Shown here: positions 1-7,668 of the stretch, one piece after another
Numbering within the stretch: position 1 is the first letter of the stretch
How the letters are laid out: the number at the start of each line of letters is the position of its first letter
From: an uncultured Clostridia bacterium
Lineage (GTDB): Bacteria > Bacillota > Clostridia > Christensenellales > Borkfalkiaceae
Assembly: GCA_944327625.1 (NCBI GenBank)
Contig: CALVHL010000007.1
Location: 28,882 to 92,881, forward strand
Reading direction: 5' to 3'
DNA: 64,000 nt
The notes under the pieces: model-generated
What the model was told of the DNA's origin: nothing
The model's database searches: none
The model's input: only the letters and a program-made list of their open reading frames with translations
Position numbers and translations under genes: made by a program

Positions 1-1514
1 GCGAGGGTGCGATACTCATCGTCGACGCGTCGCAGGGCATCGAGGCGCAGACGCTCGCCAACGTCTATCTCGCGCTTGAAAACAACCTCGAAATACTGCC
101 CGTAATAAACAAGATCGACCTGCCCTCCGCCCGTCCCGACGAGGCAAAGAAGGAGATAGAGGACGTAATCGGTCTCGACGCGTCCTACGCCCCGCTCGTC
201 TCGGCGAAGGAGGGCATAAACATAAAGGAAGTGCTCGAAGCGGCGGTAAAGTATTTTCCCGCCCCCGACGGCGACGAGGACGCGCCTTTGAAAGCGCTCA
301 TCTTCGACAGCTATTACGACAACTATAAGGGCGTAATACTCTTTGTCAGGCTCAAAGACGGCAAAGTGGCGGTCGGCGACAAGATAACCACCTTCCGCGC
401 CGACAAGGTGTACGAAGTTACCGAAGTCGGCGTATTCGCGCCCTCGCTCCTGCCAAAAAACGGGCTGTATGCGGGCGAAGTCGGCTATATCGCGGCGTCC
501 ATAAAGTCCATTCAGGACGTGGCGGTCGGCGATACGGTAATAAACGCCGAAGACCGCGCCGCCGAACCGCTCCCCGGCTATAAAAAGGTACAGCCCGTGG
601 TGTTCTGCGGCATATATCCCCTCGACGGCTCGCGCTTCAACGATCTCAAAGACGCACTCCTCAAACTCCAGCTCAACGACGCTTCGCTCGTATTCGAGCC
701 CGACACCTCCCAGGCGCTCGGCTTCGGCTTCCGCTGCGGCTTCTTGGGGCTTCTGCACATGGAGATCATGCAGGAGCGGTTGGAGAGGGAGTTCAACCTC
801 GACATAATAACCACCGCGCCGTCGGTTAGTTACAGGGTGATTAAGACGGACGGCGAAAGCCTGTTCGTCGATAATCCCTCGCACCTGCCGCCCGTGTCGG
901 AGATAGACTATATGGAAGAACCCATCGTCCACGCGGACATCTATTCCCCGCCCGACTACCTCGGACAGATCATGGATCTCTGCCGCGAAAAGAGGGGGGT
1001 ATTCGAGCAGATGACCTATCTCGACGCCAACCGCGTGAAACTTGAATACAAACTGCCGCTCAACGAAATAATCTTCGACTTCTTCGACCAGATAAAGTCG
1101 AGGACGCGCGGCTATGCGAGCTTCGATTACGAGCTCATCGGCTACGAGCGCAGCAAGCTCGTCAAGCTCGACATTCTGTTGAACGGCGAGGTGTGCGACG
1201 CGCTCTCAATGATAGTGCACGAAGATTCGGCGTATACCCGCGGCAGAACGCTGTGCGAAAACCTCAAAGACGCCATTCCCCGCCAGCTGTTCGAGATACC
1301 CGTTCAGGCGGCGATCGGCGGCAAGATCATCGCGCGCGAGACCGTCAAGGCAATGCGCAAGGACGTGCTTGCAAAGTGCTACGGCGGCGACATAACCCGA
1401 AAGAAAAAGCTGCTTGAAAAGCAGAAGGAAGGCAAGAAGCGCATGCGCACGATAGGCAGCGTCGAAGTGCCGTCCGAAGTGTTCATGCAGATACTCAAAA
1501 CCAACAAGGACTGA
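1..1514 (+). CDS. lepA: Elongation factor 4 (LepA), 5'-truncated
   Basis: Translational GTPase that acts on the ribosome and remodels stalled or mistranslocated complexes. The 5' end lies outside the window; the frame is open from base 3, leaving about 503 of the family's usual 600 or so residues. Visible parts are the G-domain stretch '[19 protein letters not shown]', the G4 motif 'NKIDLP' and a G5-like 'SAKEG'. After them come domain II, the elongation-factor G-like domains and the LepA-specific C-terminus ending near '[14 protein letters not shown]'. The stop is followed after 2 bases by the alkyltransferase gene, so the two are probably co-transcribed. Family assignment is secure. Confidence 0.97.
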   Translation, partial: EGAILIVDASQGIEAQTLANVYLALENNLEILPVINKIDLPSARPDEAKKEIEDVIGLDASYAPLVSAKEGINIKEVLEAAVKYFPAPDGDEDAPLKALIFDSYYDNYKGVILFVRLKDGKVAVGDKITTFRADKVYEVTEVGVFAPSLLPKNGLYAGEVGYIAASIKSIQDVAVGDTVINAEDRAAEPLPGYKKVQPVVFCGIYPLDGSRFNDLKDALLKLQLNDASLVFEPDTSQALGFGFRCGFLGLLHMEIMQERLEREFNLDIITTAPSVSYRVIKTDGESLFVDNPSHLPPVSEIDYMEEPIVHADIYSPPDYLGQIMDLCREKRGVFEQMTYLDANRVKLEYKLPLNEIIFDFFDQIKSRTRGYASFDYELIGYERSKLVKLDILLNGEVCDALSMIVHEDSAYTRGRTLCENLKDAIPRQLFEIPVQAAIGGKIIARETVKAMRKDVLAKCYGGDITRKKKLLEKQKEGKKRMRTIGSVEVPSEVFMQILKTNKD

Positions 1515-1516
1515 CG

Positions 1517-1825
1517 ATGGACTTCAACGAGCGCGTATACGCGGCAATACGCAAAATACCCGCGGGCAAGGTCGCAACTTACGGCGATATCGCCGTGCTC
1601 GTCGGCTCTCCCCGCAGCGCAAGGCAGGTCGGGCGCGCGCTTCACTTCAATCCACGCCCGATAGAAAACCCCTGCCACCGCGTGGTTTTTGCCGACGGCT
1701 CGCTCGCCTCGGCGTTCGCCTTCGGCGGCGAGGAAGTGCAGAAATCTCTGCTCGAAGCCGAGGGCGTAGAGGTGGACGAGGGCTTTAAGGTGAACCTCGC
1801 AAAATACCGCTGGGACGGGCGATAA
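1517..1825 (+). CDS. MGMT-family (Ogt-like) DNA alkyltransferase domain protein
   Basis: This 102-residue protein corresponds to the C-terminal DNA-binding and alkyl-transfer domain of O6-alkylguanine-DNA alkyltransferases, without the N-terminal domain of classical Ogt/Ada. The active-site block 'NPCHRVV' keeps the nucleophilic cysteine. It is therefore not one of the alkyltransferase-like proteins in which that cysteine is tryptophan. The helix-turn-helix region 'GKVATYGDIAVLVG' with the arginine-finger stretch 'SARQVGRAL' is present. It starts 2 bases after lepA. Whether the short form repairs alkylated guanine itself or flags lesions for excision repair cannot be told from sequence. Confidence 0.9.
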   Translation: MDFNERVYAAIRKIPAGKVATYGDIAVLVGSPRSARQVGRALHFNPRPIENPCHRVVFADGSLASAFAFGGEEVQKSLLEAEGVEVDEGFKVNLAKYRWDGR

Positions 1826-1829
1826 AAAG

Positions 1830-1862
1830 CGTTCGTCGCGGCATATATGCGGGGCAATCGCT
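1830..1862 (+). repeat. 33-bp direct repeat, copy 1
   Basis: The core GCGGCATATATGCGGGGCAA recurs exactly 81 bases downstream (copy 2, 1911-1943) with 3 differences over 33 bases. A diverged copy sits at 56455-56485. The central GCATATATGC is self-complementary. It lies between the alkyltransferase gene and hemW. Confidence 0.75.
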
Positions 1863-1910
1863 ATTTTGCCGAAATTACGGATACTTTTGCTCTTTTGCCC
1901 CCGAAAATGC

Positions 1911-1943
1911 CGTTCGCTGCGGCATATATGCGGGGCAATTGCT
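1911..1943 (+). repeat. 33-bp direct repeat, copy 2
   Basis: Second copy of the repeat at 1830-1862. It ends about 8 bases before the hemW Shine-Dalgarno sequence, so it would be in the hemW leader if transcription starts upstream. Confidence 0.75.
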
Positions 1944-1961
1944 GAATTTTAAGGAGATTTT

Positions 1962-3071
1962 ATGGCGGGAATATACGTACACGTTCCTTTCTGCAAATCC
2001 AAGTGCAGATATTGCGATTTCACATCCTTTCCCGACAAGCTGGGCTTTGCCGAAAGCTATATGACCTGCGTCTACCGCGAAATGCTCATGCGCAAGGAGG
2101 AGCTTTCGGGCTATACTTTTGACACGCTGTATATCGGCGGCGGTACGCCCTCGGTAATCGACGAAAGCTATATCGCCATGCTCGTCGCGGCGGCGAGAAA
2201 GTACTTCAACCTCGCAAAAGATGCCGAAATAACCATAGAGATGAACCCCGGCACGGTCAGCGCGGACAAGATAAAGCTGTATAAAAAGTGCGGCATAAAC
2301 CGCTTTTCCGTCGGGCTTCAGACGGCGATCGACAGCCAGCTCAGGGAGCTCGGCAGGTGCCACAATCTCAATCAGTTCGTCGACTGCGCCAAGCTCCTCA
2401 AAGGCGAAAATTTCAACGCCGACGTCATGATCGGGCTTAAAGGTCAGACGCTCGACGACATAGACAAGACCATTCAGGTCGCGGCGGCGTTCGGCGCAAG
2501 CCATATATCCATGTACGCGCTCACGCCCGAGGACGGCACGCCCATCTATACCGACTATCTCAACGGCGAACTTCCCGACGGCGACGAGGTGGCGGATATG
2601 TACGAATTCGGCGTAAAAAAGCTCGCCGAACTCGGCTTTAAGCGATACGAAGTCTCCAACTTCTGCAAGGAGGGCAAGGAGAGCAGGCATAACCTCAACT
2701 ACTGGCGGCGGGGCGAATACATCGGCTTCGGCGTGTCCGCGTCCTCGCACATAAATAACGTGCGCTTCACCAACACCTTCGACCTCGACGAATACTTCAA
2801 GTGCATACTTTCGGGCTGTCTGCCCGTCATCGACAGGCAGGAAATCGACCTGCCCGCCCGCAAGGAGGAGAGCATAATGCTCGCCCTGCGCACCGCTGAG
2901 GGGCTGGATATCGGCAAATTCAACGCCGAATATTCCGCCGACTTCTTCAAAGATTACGCCCCCGCGCTCGAAAAGAACGCCTCCGCGTTGCAGACCGTCG
3001 GCGGTCGGCTGAGGATAAAGGACGAATATCTGTACGTGCAGAACACCATAATCTGCGATTTTCTGTCCTGA
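1962..3071 (+). CDS. hemW: HemW, heme chaperone of the radical SAM coproporphyrinogen III oxidase-like family
   Basis: A 369-residue radical SAM protein. The cluster motif near the N-terminus, 'VPFCKSKCRYCDF', has the C-x3-C-x2-C spacing. The SAM-binding 'YIGGGTPS' follows at about residue 60, then 'SVGLQTAIDSQLRELGR' typical of HemW/HemN-like proteins. Characterised HemW proteins bind heme and deliver it to haemoproteins and lack coproporphyrinogen oxidase activity. Older annotations name this family 'oxygen-independent coproporphyrinogen oxidase'. The ATG at 1962 is preceded by AAGGAGA at good spacing. HemW commonly follows lepA in Firmicutes, which fits here. Confidence 0.93.
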   Translation: MAGIYVHVPFCKSKCRYCDFTSFPDKLGFAESYMTCVYREMLMRKEELSGYTFDTLYIGGGTPSVIDESYIAMLVAAARKYFNLAKDAEITIEMNPGTVSADKIKLYKKCGINRFSVGLQTAIDSQLRELGRCHNLNQFVDCAKLLKGENFNADVMIGLKGQTLDDIDKTIQVAAAFGASHISMYALTPEDGTPIYTDYLNGELPDGDEVADMYEFGVKKLAELGFKRYEVSNFCKEGKESRHNLNYWRRGEYIGFGVSASSHINNVRFTNTFDLDEYFKCILSGCLPVIDRQEIDLPARKEESIMLALRTAEGLDIGKFNAEYSADFFKDYAPALEKNASALQTVGGRLRIKDEYLYVQNTIICDFLS

Positions 3072-3197
3072 ACGCCCGCTCCGAGCAATGCAATGGCAAA
3101 TTGTCAAACAAATTGAAATATTTTGAAAGAGAGAAGTTGAATATATCGACGCTTTTATATCACATAATACATTTTTGTAATTAATATGTGCCAGTGA

Positions 3198-3419
3198 GTG
3201 CTCATTACTAAAGTAATTAATATATTGGTAGTAATATCTTATCTGGTTTGTGTTGTCTTGATTCCAAGATCATGGTTTGAGATAGAAGGGAAAATTATTG
3301 TTACAGCGATAGGATATTGCTCTTTGTTTTTGGGTGGCTTAATGGTTTTATTAAAAGTTTGCCTGTCTTTAAAGAAAAGGAAAATAAAGAACAGCCGTGA
3401 TAAGGCTCAGTCCCATTAA
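3198..3419 (+). CDS. Small hypothetical membrane protein
   Basis: I do not recognise this 73-residue protein. It has two predicted membrane segments (about residues 5-22 and 33-57) and a basic, Lys/Arg-rich tail 'KKRKIKNSRDKAQ'. The start is a GTG without an obvious Shine-Dalgarno sequence, so the start is uncertain. The gene lies in a conspicuously AT-rich patch (about 3.1-3.95 kb) unlike the GC-rich flanks, suggesting acquisition. Small two-helix proteins in such patches are often immunity or toxin-like, but nothing here proves that. Confidence 0.45.
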   Translation: MLITKVINILVVISYLVCVVLIPRSWFEIEGKIIVTAIGYCSLFLGGLMVLLKVCLSLKKRKIKNSRDKAQSH

Positions 3420-3433
3420 TATGTGTTAATGAT

Positions 3434-3555
3434 TATTTTGTGTTTGGGCTAATGTCAAAAAGCAGCAGTCGACGATTTTTGATCTGGAAGTGGCTGATTA
3501 TGGTGAAGATATTTTTATTGCGATAATGAATTTTCTTAAAATAAGAGGGATGTAA
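3434..3555 (+). pseudogene. Possible 3' remnant of a gene
   Basis: An open frame with no convincing start reads about 40 codons to a TAA at 3553. It ends 'DYGEDIFIAIMNFLKIRGM', which looks like the acidic/amphipathic C-terminus of a real protein rather than random AT-rich translation. A TGA lies just upstream in frame. I read it as a decayed or truncated gene between the two small membrane genes. A short intact gene using a TTG start is an alternative. Confidence 0.25.
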
Positions 3556-3558
3556 ACT

Positions 3559-3900
3559 TTGGATTTTATTTGTGCGATGATTTTATCTTGCTGCCTGTTT
3601 TTTGCGGTGGATATTGGTACCGTGTATAATTTTTATTGTTTATGGATCAAGAAGAACGGATTGTTACAATGTTTTCCGCATTGGGAAAATACAAATAAGA
3701 ATTATATATGGTGGATTACGTGGAGCATAATATTATTTACTAATTTACTTACATTTATCATCGTTATTATATTTTGCTTTCCCTTTGTTGAAGGAGTGCT
3801 GTTCGGATTTATAATAATTTATCCCGCTGCCACAATATTGATAGGCGTAATATATTTTATTGTCAAACACATTTTAATCATAAAACAGAAAAAGTGTTAA
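3559..3900 (+). CDS. Hypothetical membrane protein, three membrane segments
   Basis: This 113-residue protein is unrecognised. Hydrophobic segments fall at about residues 5-27, 50-72 and 75-105, with an aromatic-rich loop 'WENTNKNYIWW' between the first and second. The start is TTG, with GAGGGATG about 10 bases upstream; no better ATG is available. Codon use is AT-rich like the preceding small gene and unlike hemW or mgtA. Together the pair forms an accessory island of about 0.8 kb. Confidence 0.5.
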   Translation: MDFICAMILSCCLFFAVDIGTVYNFYCLWIKKNGLLQCFPHWENTNKNYIWWITWSIILFTNLLTFIIVIIFCFPFVEGVLFGFIIIYPAATILIGVIYFIVKHILIIKQKKC

Positions 3901-4009
3901 TATGAAGAAGTCATCGGAGAGTAATAGCTTATGGCTTCCTTTTACCCTATATTGACACCTTTTGCGCGGTCGTACTTTCACTAATACGGCGACGGCGTTA
4001 TGTAAAGCG

Positions 4010-4040
4010 GGCGGAGCATCGGTATGACCGATGCTCCGCC
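4010..4040 (+). terminator. Strong hairpin downstream of the small membrane genes
   Basis: A perfect 14-bp stem, GGCGGAGCATCGGT against its complement with a 3-base loop, is followed by a short T-run (4047-4051). It probably ends transcription entering from the left. Confidence 0.7.
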
Positions 4041-4046
4041 CTGACG

Positions 4047-4087
4047 TTTTTCCGCCCCCGACCGAGCGGCAGGGGCGGAAAAATTTT
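4047..4087. terminator. Second hairpin with A/T tails on both sides
   Basis: CCGCCCC (4052-4058) pairs with GGGGCGG (4072-4078). T residues precede and a T-run follows (4083-4089). It is back-to-back with the preceding hairpin and insulates the mgtA promoter. Confidence 0.65.
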
Positions 4088-4098
4088 TTGCTGAGGGC

Positions 4099-4128
4099 TT
4101 GACAAATGCGTTGCCGTCGGTTTATAAT
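4099..4128 (+). promoter_or_regulatory. Promoter of the M-box-mgtA transcript
   Basis: TTGACA (4099-4104), an 18-base spacer and TATAAT (4123-4128) are a near-consensus vegetative promoter about 10 bases before the riboswitch. Confidence 0.85.
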
Positions 4129-4137
4129 GCAGTCAGG

Positions 4138-4283
4138 AAAACGGTAGGTGAGGCTATTGCAGGGATACGGACTGTTGCCGCAAAGCGAAGGAGACTTCGT
4201 TCGCAGGTGTGAACAGGTTGCATCGGTTCAAGGTGCAGCATAACACAGTTACATCGCCCTTCAAAGTTAAAACTCGGACGGAT
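4138..4283 (+). ncRNA. M-box (ykoK) Mg2+ riboswitch aptamer
   Basis: The conserved M-box blocks are visible in order. They are GGTAGGTGAGGCT near the 5' end, GGATACGGACTGTTGCCGC, GAACAGGTTGCATCGGTTC, then AAGGTGCAGCATAA and the 3' block GTTAAAACTCGGACGG. M-box RNAs fold when Mg2+ is plentiful and promote termination upstream of Mg2+ transporter genes. The aptamer sits right after a strong promoter and upstream of a terminator and mgtA, exactly as expected. Identification rests on motif order, not on a covariance-model score. Confidence 0.92.
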
Positions 4284-4307
4284 AACAGGAAAATACCTAT
4301 AATTTCT

Positions 4308-4347
4308 TATCCCCGCTCGCCCGCCGTGGCGAACGGGATATTTTTTT
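4308..4347 (+). terminator. Riboswitch expression-platform terminator
   Basis: TATCCC...GCTCGCC pairs with GGCGAAC...GGGATA, with one bulge and one mismatch, followed by seven T residues (4341-4347). It is positioned as the Mg2+-dependent terminator of the M-box. Confidence 0.8.
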
Positions 4348-4467
4348 GATCATGGACAGTCATTATTGCTTAACAATCAGACAGAAAACCGAATACGAAC
4401 GCAGACAAAGCGGCATTTACGGCACGGCGCGCCTCATCGCATAGCGCACGGCTATATTTGGCTTTAT

Positions 4468-4509
4468 AAAAAAGCGGCGTCGTCTTCGGCTTAACGACGC
4501 CGCTTTTTC
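4468..4509 (+). terminator. Second intrinsic terminator inside the mgtA leader
   Basis: AGCGGCGTCGT pairs perfectly with ACGACGCCGCT, flanked by an A-run and five T residues. It lies about 120 bases after the riboswitch terminator and before mgtA, so read-through of the first terminator still meets this one. Confidence 0.8.
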
Positions 4510-4546
4510 TGTGCGGCGCAGAAAAATAAAATGAGGAGGTAATACG

Positions 4547-4675
4547 ATGAACGCAGGCAACGACAGTTACCGAAGTACGGCAAATAAAGTTGAATTTACG
4601 CGCAGCCATGCTCTGTCGCTGTCGGCGTCAGCATTGCGCGTGGCTTCATGCCGTGCTTCCTTCAATCCCGGTTAA
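4547..4675 (+). CDS. 42-residue leader ORF upstream of mgtA
   Basis: An ATG preceded by a near-perfect Shine-Dalgarno, GAGGAGGT (4533-4540), opens a 42-codon frame whose TAA (4673-4675) overlaps the mgtA Shine-Dalgarno AAGGAGG. The peptide is Ser/Ala/Arg-rich, reading 'SHALSLSASALRVASCRASF' near its end, and I find no family resemblance. The strong ribosome site and stop-to-start spacing of 14 bases argue for a translated leader that couples to mgtA. Known mgt leader peptides in enterobacteria (MgtL, MgtP) are Pro- or Asp/Glu-rich and do not resemble it. Confidence 0.6.
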   Translation: MNAGNDSYRSTANKVEFTRSHALSLSASALRVASCRASFNPG

Positions 4676-4689
4676 GGAGGTACAGAGCA

Positions 4690-7404
4690 ATGAAATTGAA
4701 AGTTAAAGAAGTAAGGGGCGGCGCAGGGCGCAAGCTGAGCGCGAGGACGATGCGCAACGCCCTCGGCAGGGAGACTGCGGAGAGAATGAGGTATTCCGCC
4801 GCGCACTCCGTCGACAAGACCTATAAGCTGATCGGCTGCGACAGGGGCGGGCTGGACGCCGAGAAAGTCGCGCTCATGCGCGAACGCTACGGCGCAAACG
4901 TCATACGCGTCGCCGAGAGCAAGTCGGCTTTAAGGCGGCTTGCCGAGGCGTTCGTCAACCCGTTTTCGGCGATACTGTTCGCGCTGGCGATAATTTCGCT
5001 GTTCACGGACGTAATATTTGCCGCCGCCGAGGACAAAAATCCCGCAACGGTCATAATAATCGCGGCAATGCTGCTCATCTCAGGCACTCTGCGCTTTATC
5101 GAGGACAGTCGCTCGGACAGCGCGGTGCGCAGACTTGCGGGAATGGTCAGCACTACCGCAACCGTCGAAAGGGAGGAGGGAGTGTGCGAAATTCCCCTTT
5201 CCGAAGTGGTCGTCGGCGACATAGTCCGCCTGTCCGCGGGCGATATGCTCCCCGCCGACATTAGGATAATAGCGGCGAAAGATCTGTTCGTCAGCCAGTC
5301 CGCGCTGACGGGCGAGAGCGAGCCCGTCGAAAAGACGTCGCTCGTCGTCAGGGACAGCCGCGCCCTGACCGAGTGCGACAATCTCGCATTCATGGGCAGC
5401 AACGTCATAAGCGGCAGCGGTACGGGCATAGTGCTCGCCGCGGGCGGCGGCACCATGTTCGGCAGCATAGCGGGTACGCTTTCGGTCAAGCCGCCCAAGA
5501 CCGAGTTTGAAAAGGGCATGAGCAGGGTTTCGTGGCTGCTCATAAAGTTCATGCTCGTAATGGTGCCGATAGTGCTGATATTAAACGGCCTCCTGAAGGG
5601 CGATTGGGCGGAGGCGCTGTTATTCGCCGTGTCCGTGGCGGTGGGGCTCACCCCCGAGATGTTGCCGATGATAGTCACTTCGGCGATGGCTAAGGGCTCG
5701 GTTGCGATGAGCCGCAAGAAGGTAATAGTCAAGCGCATGCACGCAATACAGAACCTCGGCGCGATAGACATACTCTGCACGGACAAGACGGGCACGCTCA
5801 CGCAGGACAGGGTAGTGCTCGAACGCCACCTCAACGTGCACGGCGAGGAGGACGACAGGGTGCTCCGCCATGCGTGGCTGAACAGCTATTTCCAGACGGG
5901 GCTCAAAAACCTCATAGACGTCGCCGTAATAGAGCGGTTCAACGAGGTGTTCGGCGCAGGAATGGAACAGAGCTATATAAAGACGGACGAAATTCCCTTC
6001 GATTTCACCCGCCGCAGAATGAGCGTTATCATCTCCGACAGGGCGGGCAAGACGCAGCTCATAACCAAGGGCGCGGTGGAGGAAATGCTCGGCTGCTGCG
6101 ACTTTGCCGAATACGGCGGCAAGGTCGAGAAGATGACGGAAGATTTGCGCCGCTTCATAATATCCAAGGCGGACGAACTCAATACCGAGGGAATGAGGGT
6201 TATCGCCGTCGCGCAGAAGAAGGTGCGCGGCGAGGCGGGCTCGTTCTCGGTAGAGGACGAGAGCGGCATGGTGCTCATGGGCTATCTCGCCTTTCTCGAT
6301 CCGCCCAAGCCGACGGCGGCTAAGGCGATAGCCGAACTCGGCAGGCGCGGGGTTAAGGTAAAGGTGCTCACGGGTGACAGCGAAAAGGTGACGGCGGCAA
6401 TCTGCGGACAGGTCGGACTATGCGCCGACGAAATAGTGCTCGGCTCTCAGCTCGACGGGCTGGACGACGGGGAACTCGCCGCGCTCGCAGAGAGGGTTTC
6501 GGTATTTGCCAAGCTCTCGCCCGCACAGAAAGCGCGCGTGGTCGGCGTATTGCGCGACGCGGGGCATACGGTCGGGTATATGGGCGACGGAATAAACGAC
6601 GCTTCGGCAATGGTGCAGGCGGATGTCGGAATATCCGTCGATACCGCCGTCGACATAGCCAAGGAGGCGGCCGACATAATACTGCTCGAAAAGGATCTGA
6701 CCGTGCTCGAAGACGGCATAACCGAGGGCAGAAAGACCTACGCCAACATGATAAAGTACGTCAAGATGACCGTCGCGTCCAACTTCGGCAATATGCTCTC
6801 CGTGCTCGCGGCGAGCGCGTTCCTTCCCTTCCTGCCCATGGCGGCAATACAACTCGTGCTGCTCAATCTCATATACGACGTATCATGCTCGGCAATTCCG
6901 TGGGACAACGTCGACGAGCAGTATCTCATGGTGCCCAGAAAGTGGGAGATAAAGTCGATAACGCGCTTCATGCTCAGTTTCGGGCCCGTCAGTTCGCTGT
7001 TCGACGTCGTGACTTTCGCCGCGCTGTACTTCATAATCTGCCCCGCAGCCTGCGGCGGCGGGTATGCCGCGCTGAGCGAGGAGATGAGGGAGACTTTCGT
7101 TGCCGTATTCCGCGCGGGGTGGTTTATCGAGTCCATGTGGACGCAGACTCTGATAATTCACTTTATCCGCACGTCAGAGCTGCCCTTCATAAGAAGCCGC
7201 GCTTCGTGGCAGGTCACGGCGCTCACGGCGGCGGGCATAGCCGTGCTGACGGCAATACCCTTTACTCCGCTCGGCGAAGTGATAGGGCTGAGCGCCCCGC
7301 CCGCGCAGTATTTCATATTGCTTATCGCCGTGGTTGCGGCATATATGGCGCTCGTCACCCTCGTAAAATATCTCTACGTCAGGCGTTTCGGCGAACTGTT
7401 ATAG
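4690..7404 (+). CDS. mgtA: Mg2+-transporting P-type ATPase (MgtA/MgtB type)
   Basis: Inner-membrane P3B-type ATPase importing Mg2+. With the ATG at 4690 it has 904 residues, the family's usual size. That start has AAGGAGG seven bases upstream and is preferred over an in-frame ATG at 4648 that lacks one. Seen are the actuator motif 'LTGESEPVEK', the P1B-unlike M4 'VAVGLTPEMLPMIV', the phosphorylation site 'CTDKTGTLTQD' (Asp365), 'LTGDSEKVT' and the hinge 'MGDGINDASAM'. A hydrophobic C-terminal bundle follows. Control is by the upstream M-box riboswitch, two leader terminators and a leader ORF. Confidence 0.95.
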   Translation: MKLKVKEVRGGAGRKLSARTMRNALGRETAERMRYSAAHSVDKTYKLIGCDRGGLDAEKVALMRERYGANVIRVAESKSALRRLAEAFVNPFSAILFALAIISLFTDVIFAAAEDKNPATVIIIAAMLLISGTLRFIEDSRSDSAVRRLAGMVSTTATVEREEGVCEIPLSEVVVGDIVRLSAGDMLPADIRIIAAKDLFVSQSALTGESEPVEKTSLVVRDSRALTECDNLAFMGSNVISGSGTGIVLAAGGGTMFGSIAGTLSVKPPKTEFEKGMSRVSWLLIKFMLVMVPIVLILNGLLKGDWAEALLFAVSVAVGLTPEMLPMIVTSAMAKGSVAMSRKKVIVKRMHAIQNLGAIDILCTDKTGTLTQDRVVLERHLNVHGEEDDRVLRHAWLNSYFQTGLKNLIDVAVIERFNEVFGAGMEQSYIKTDEIPFDFTRRRMSVIISDRAGKTQLITKGAVEEMLGCCDFAEYGGKVEKMTEDLRRFIISKADELNTEGMRVIAVAQKKVRGEAGSFSVEDESGMVLMGYLAFLDPPKPTAAKAIAELGRRGVKVKVLTGDSEKVTAAICGQVGLCADEIVLGSQLDGLDDGELAALAERVSVFAKLSPAQKARVVGVLRDAGHTVGYMGDGINDASAMVQADVGISVDTAVDIAKEAADIILLEKDLTVLEDGITEGRKTYANMIKYVKMTVASNFGNMLSVLAASAFLPFLPMAAIQLVLLNLIYDVSCSAIPWDNVDEQYLMVPRKWEIKSITRFMLSFGPVSSLFDVVTFAALYFIICPAACGGGYAALSEEMRETFVAVFRAGWFIESMWTQTLIIHFIRTSELPFIRSRASWQVTALTAAGIAVLTAIPFTPLGEVIGLSAPPAQYFILLIAVVAAYMALVTLVKYLYVRRFGELL

Positions 7405-7478
7405 GAGTATTTTACGATATTGCGGCGGGCGTCGCCCCGCAGAAAGCGCCTTCGCCTGCAAATTTTTTAGATTATTCA

Positions 7479-7511
7479 GTGCGCCGTCGGGCAGTCCGCC
7501 CGACGGCGCAC
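7479..7511. terminator. Hairpin downstream of mgtA
   Basis: A perfect 14-bp inverted repeat (GTGCGCCGTCGGGC, 5-base loop). It lacks a long T-run on the + side (AAATTT follows), so it may act as a transcript-end stabiliser or a weak terminator for mgtA. Confidence 0.55.
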
Positions 7512-7580
7512 AAATTTCCTGCCAGCATAATATGAAGGTGTGACAGACAGCGGTATTGAGAAAAAATGGGTGAATAAATC

Positions 7581-7627
7581 ATGCCATAACGGGAGCCAGA
7601 TTTACAATCGGGCTCCCGTTATGGCAT
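7581..7627 (-). terminator. Terminator of the GDPD / ThuA-TIR operon
   Basis: A perfect 17-bp inverted repeat, ATGCCATAACGGGAGCC, with a 13-base loop. It lies about 40 bases past the stop codon of the minus-strand operon, with A/T-rich sequence on both sides. It could also stop mgtA read-through. Confidence 0.75.
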
Positions 7628-7668
7628 TTAAATTAAAATTGAATACAAGGTATTTAAGAAGCAAGCAA

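Noticed and set aside
6420..7535. Arg-rich frame on the + strand inside mgtA
   Set aside because: Out of frame with mgtA, extreme Arg content, no ribosome site; mgtA is intact through this stretch.
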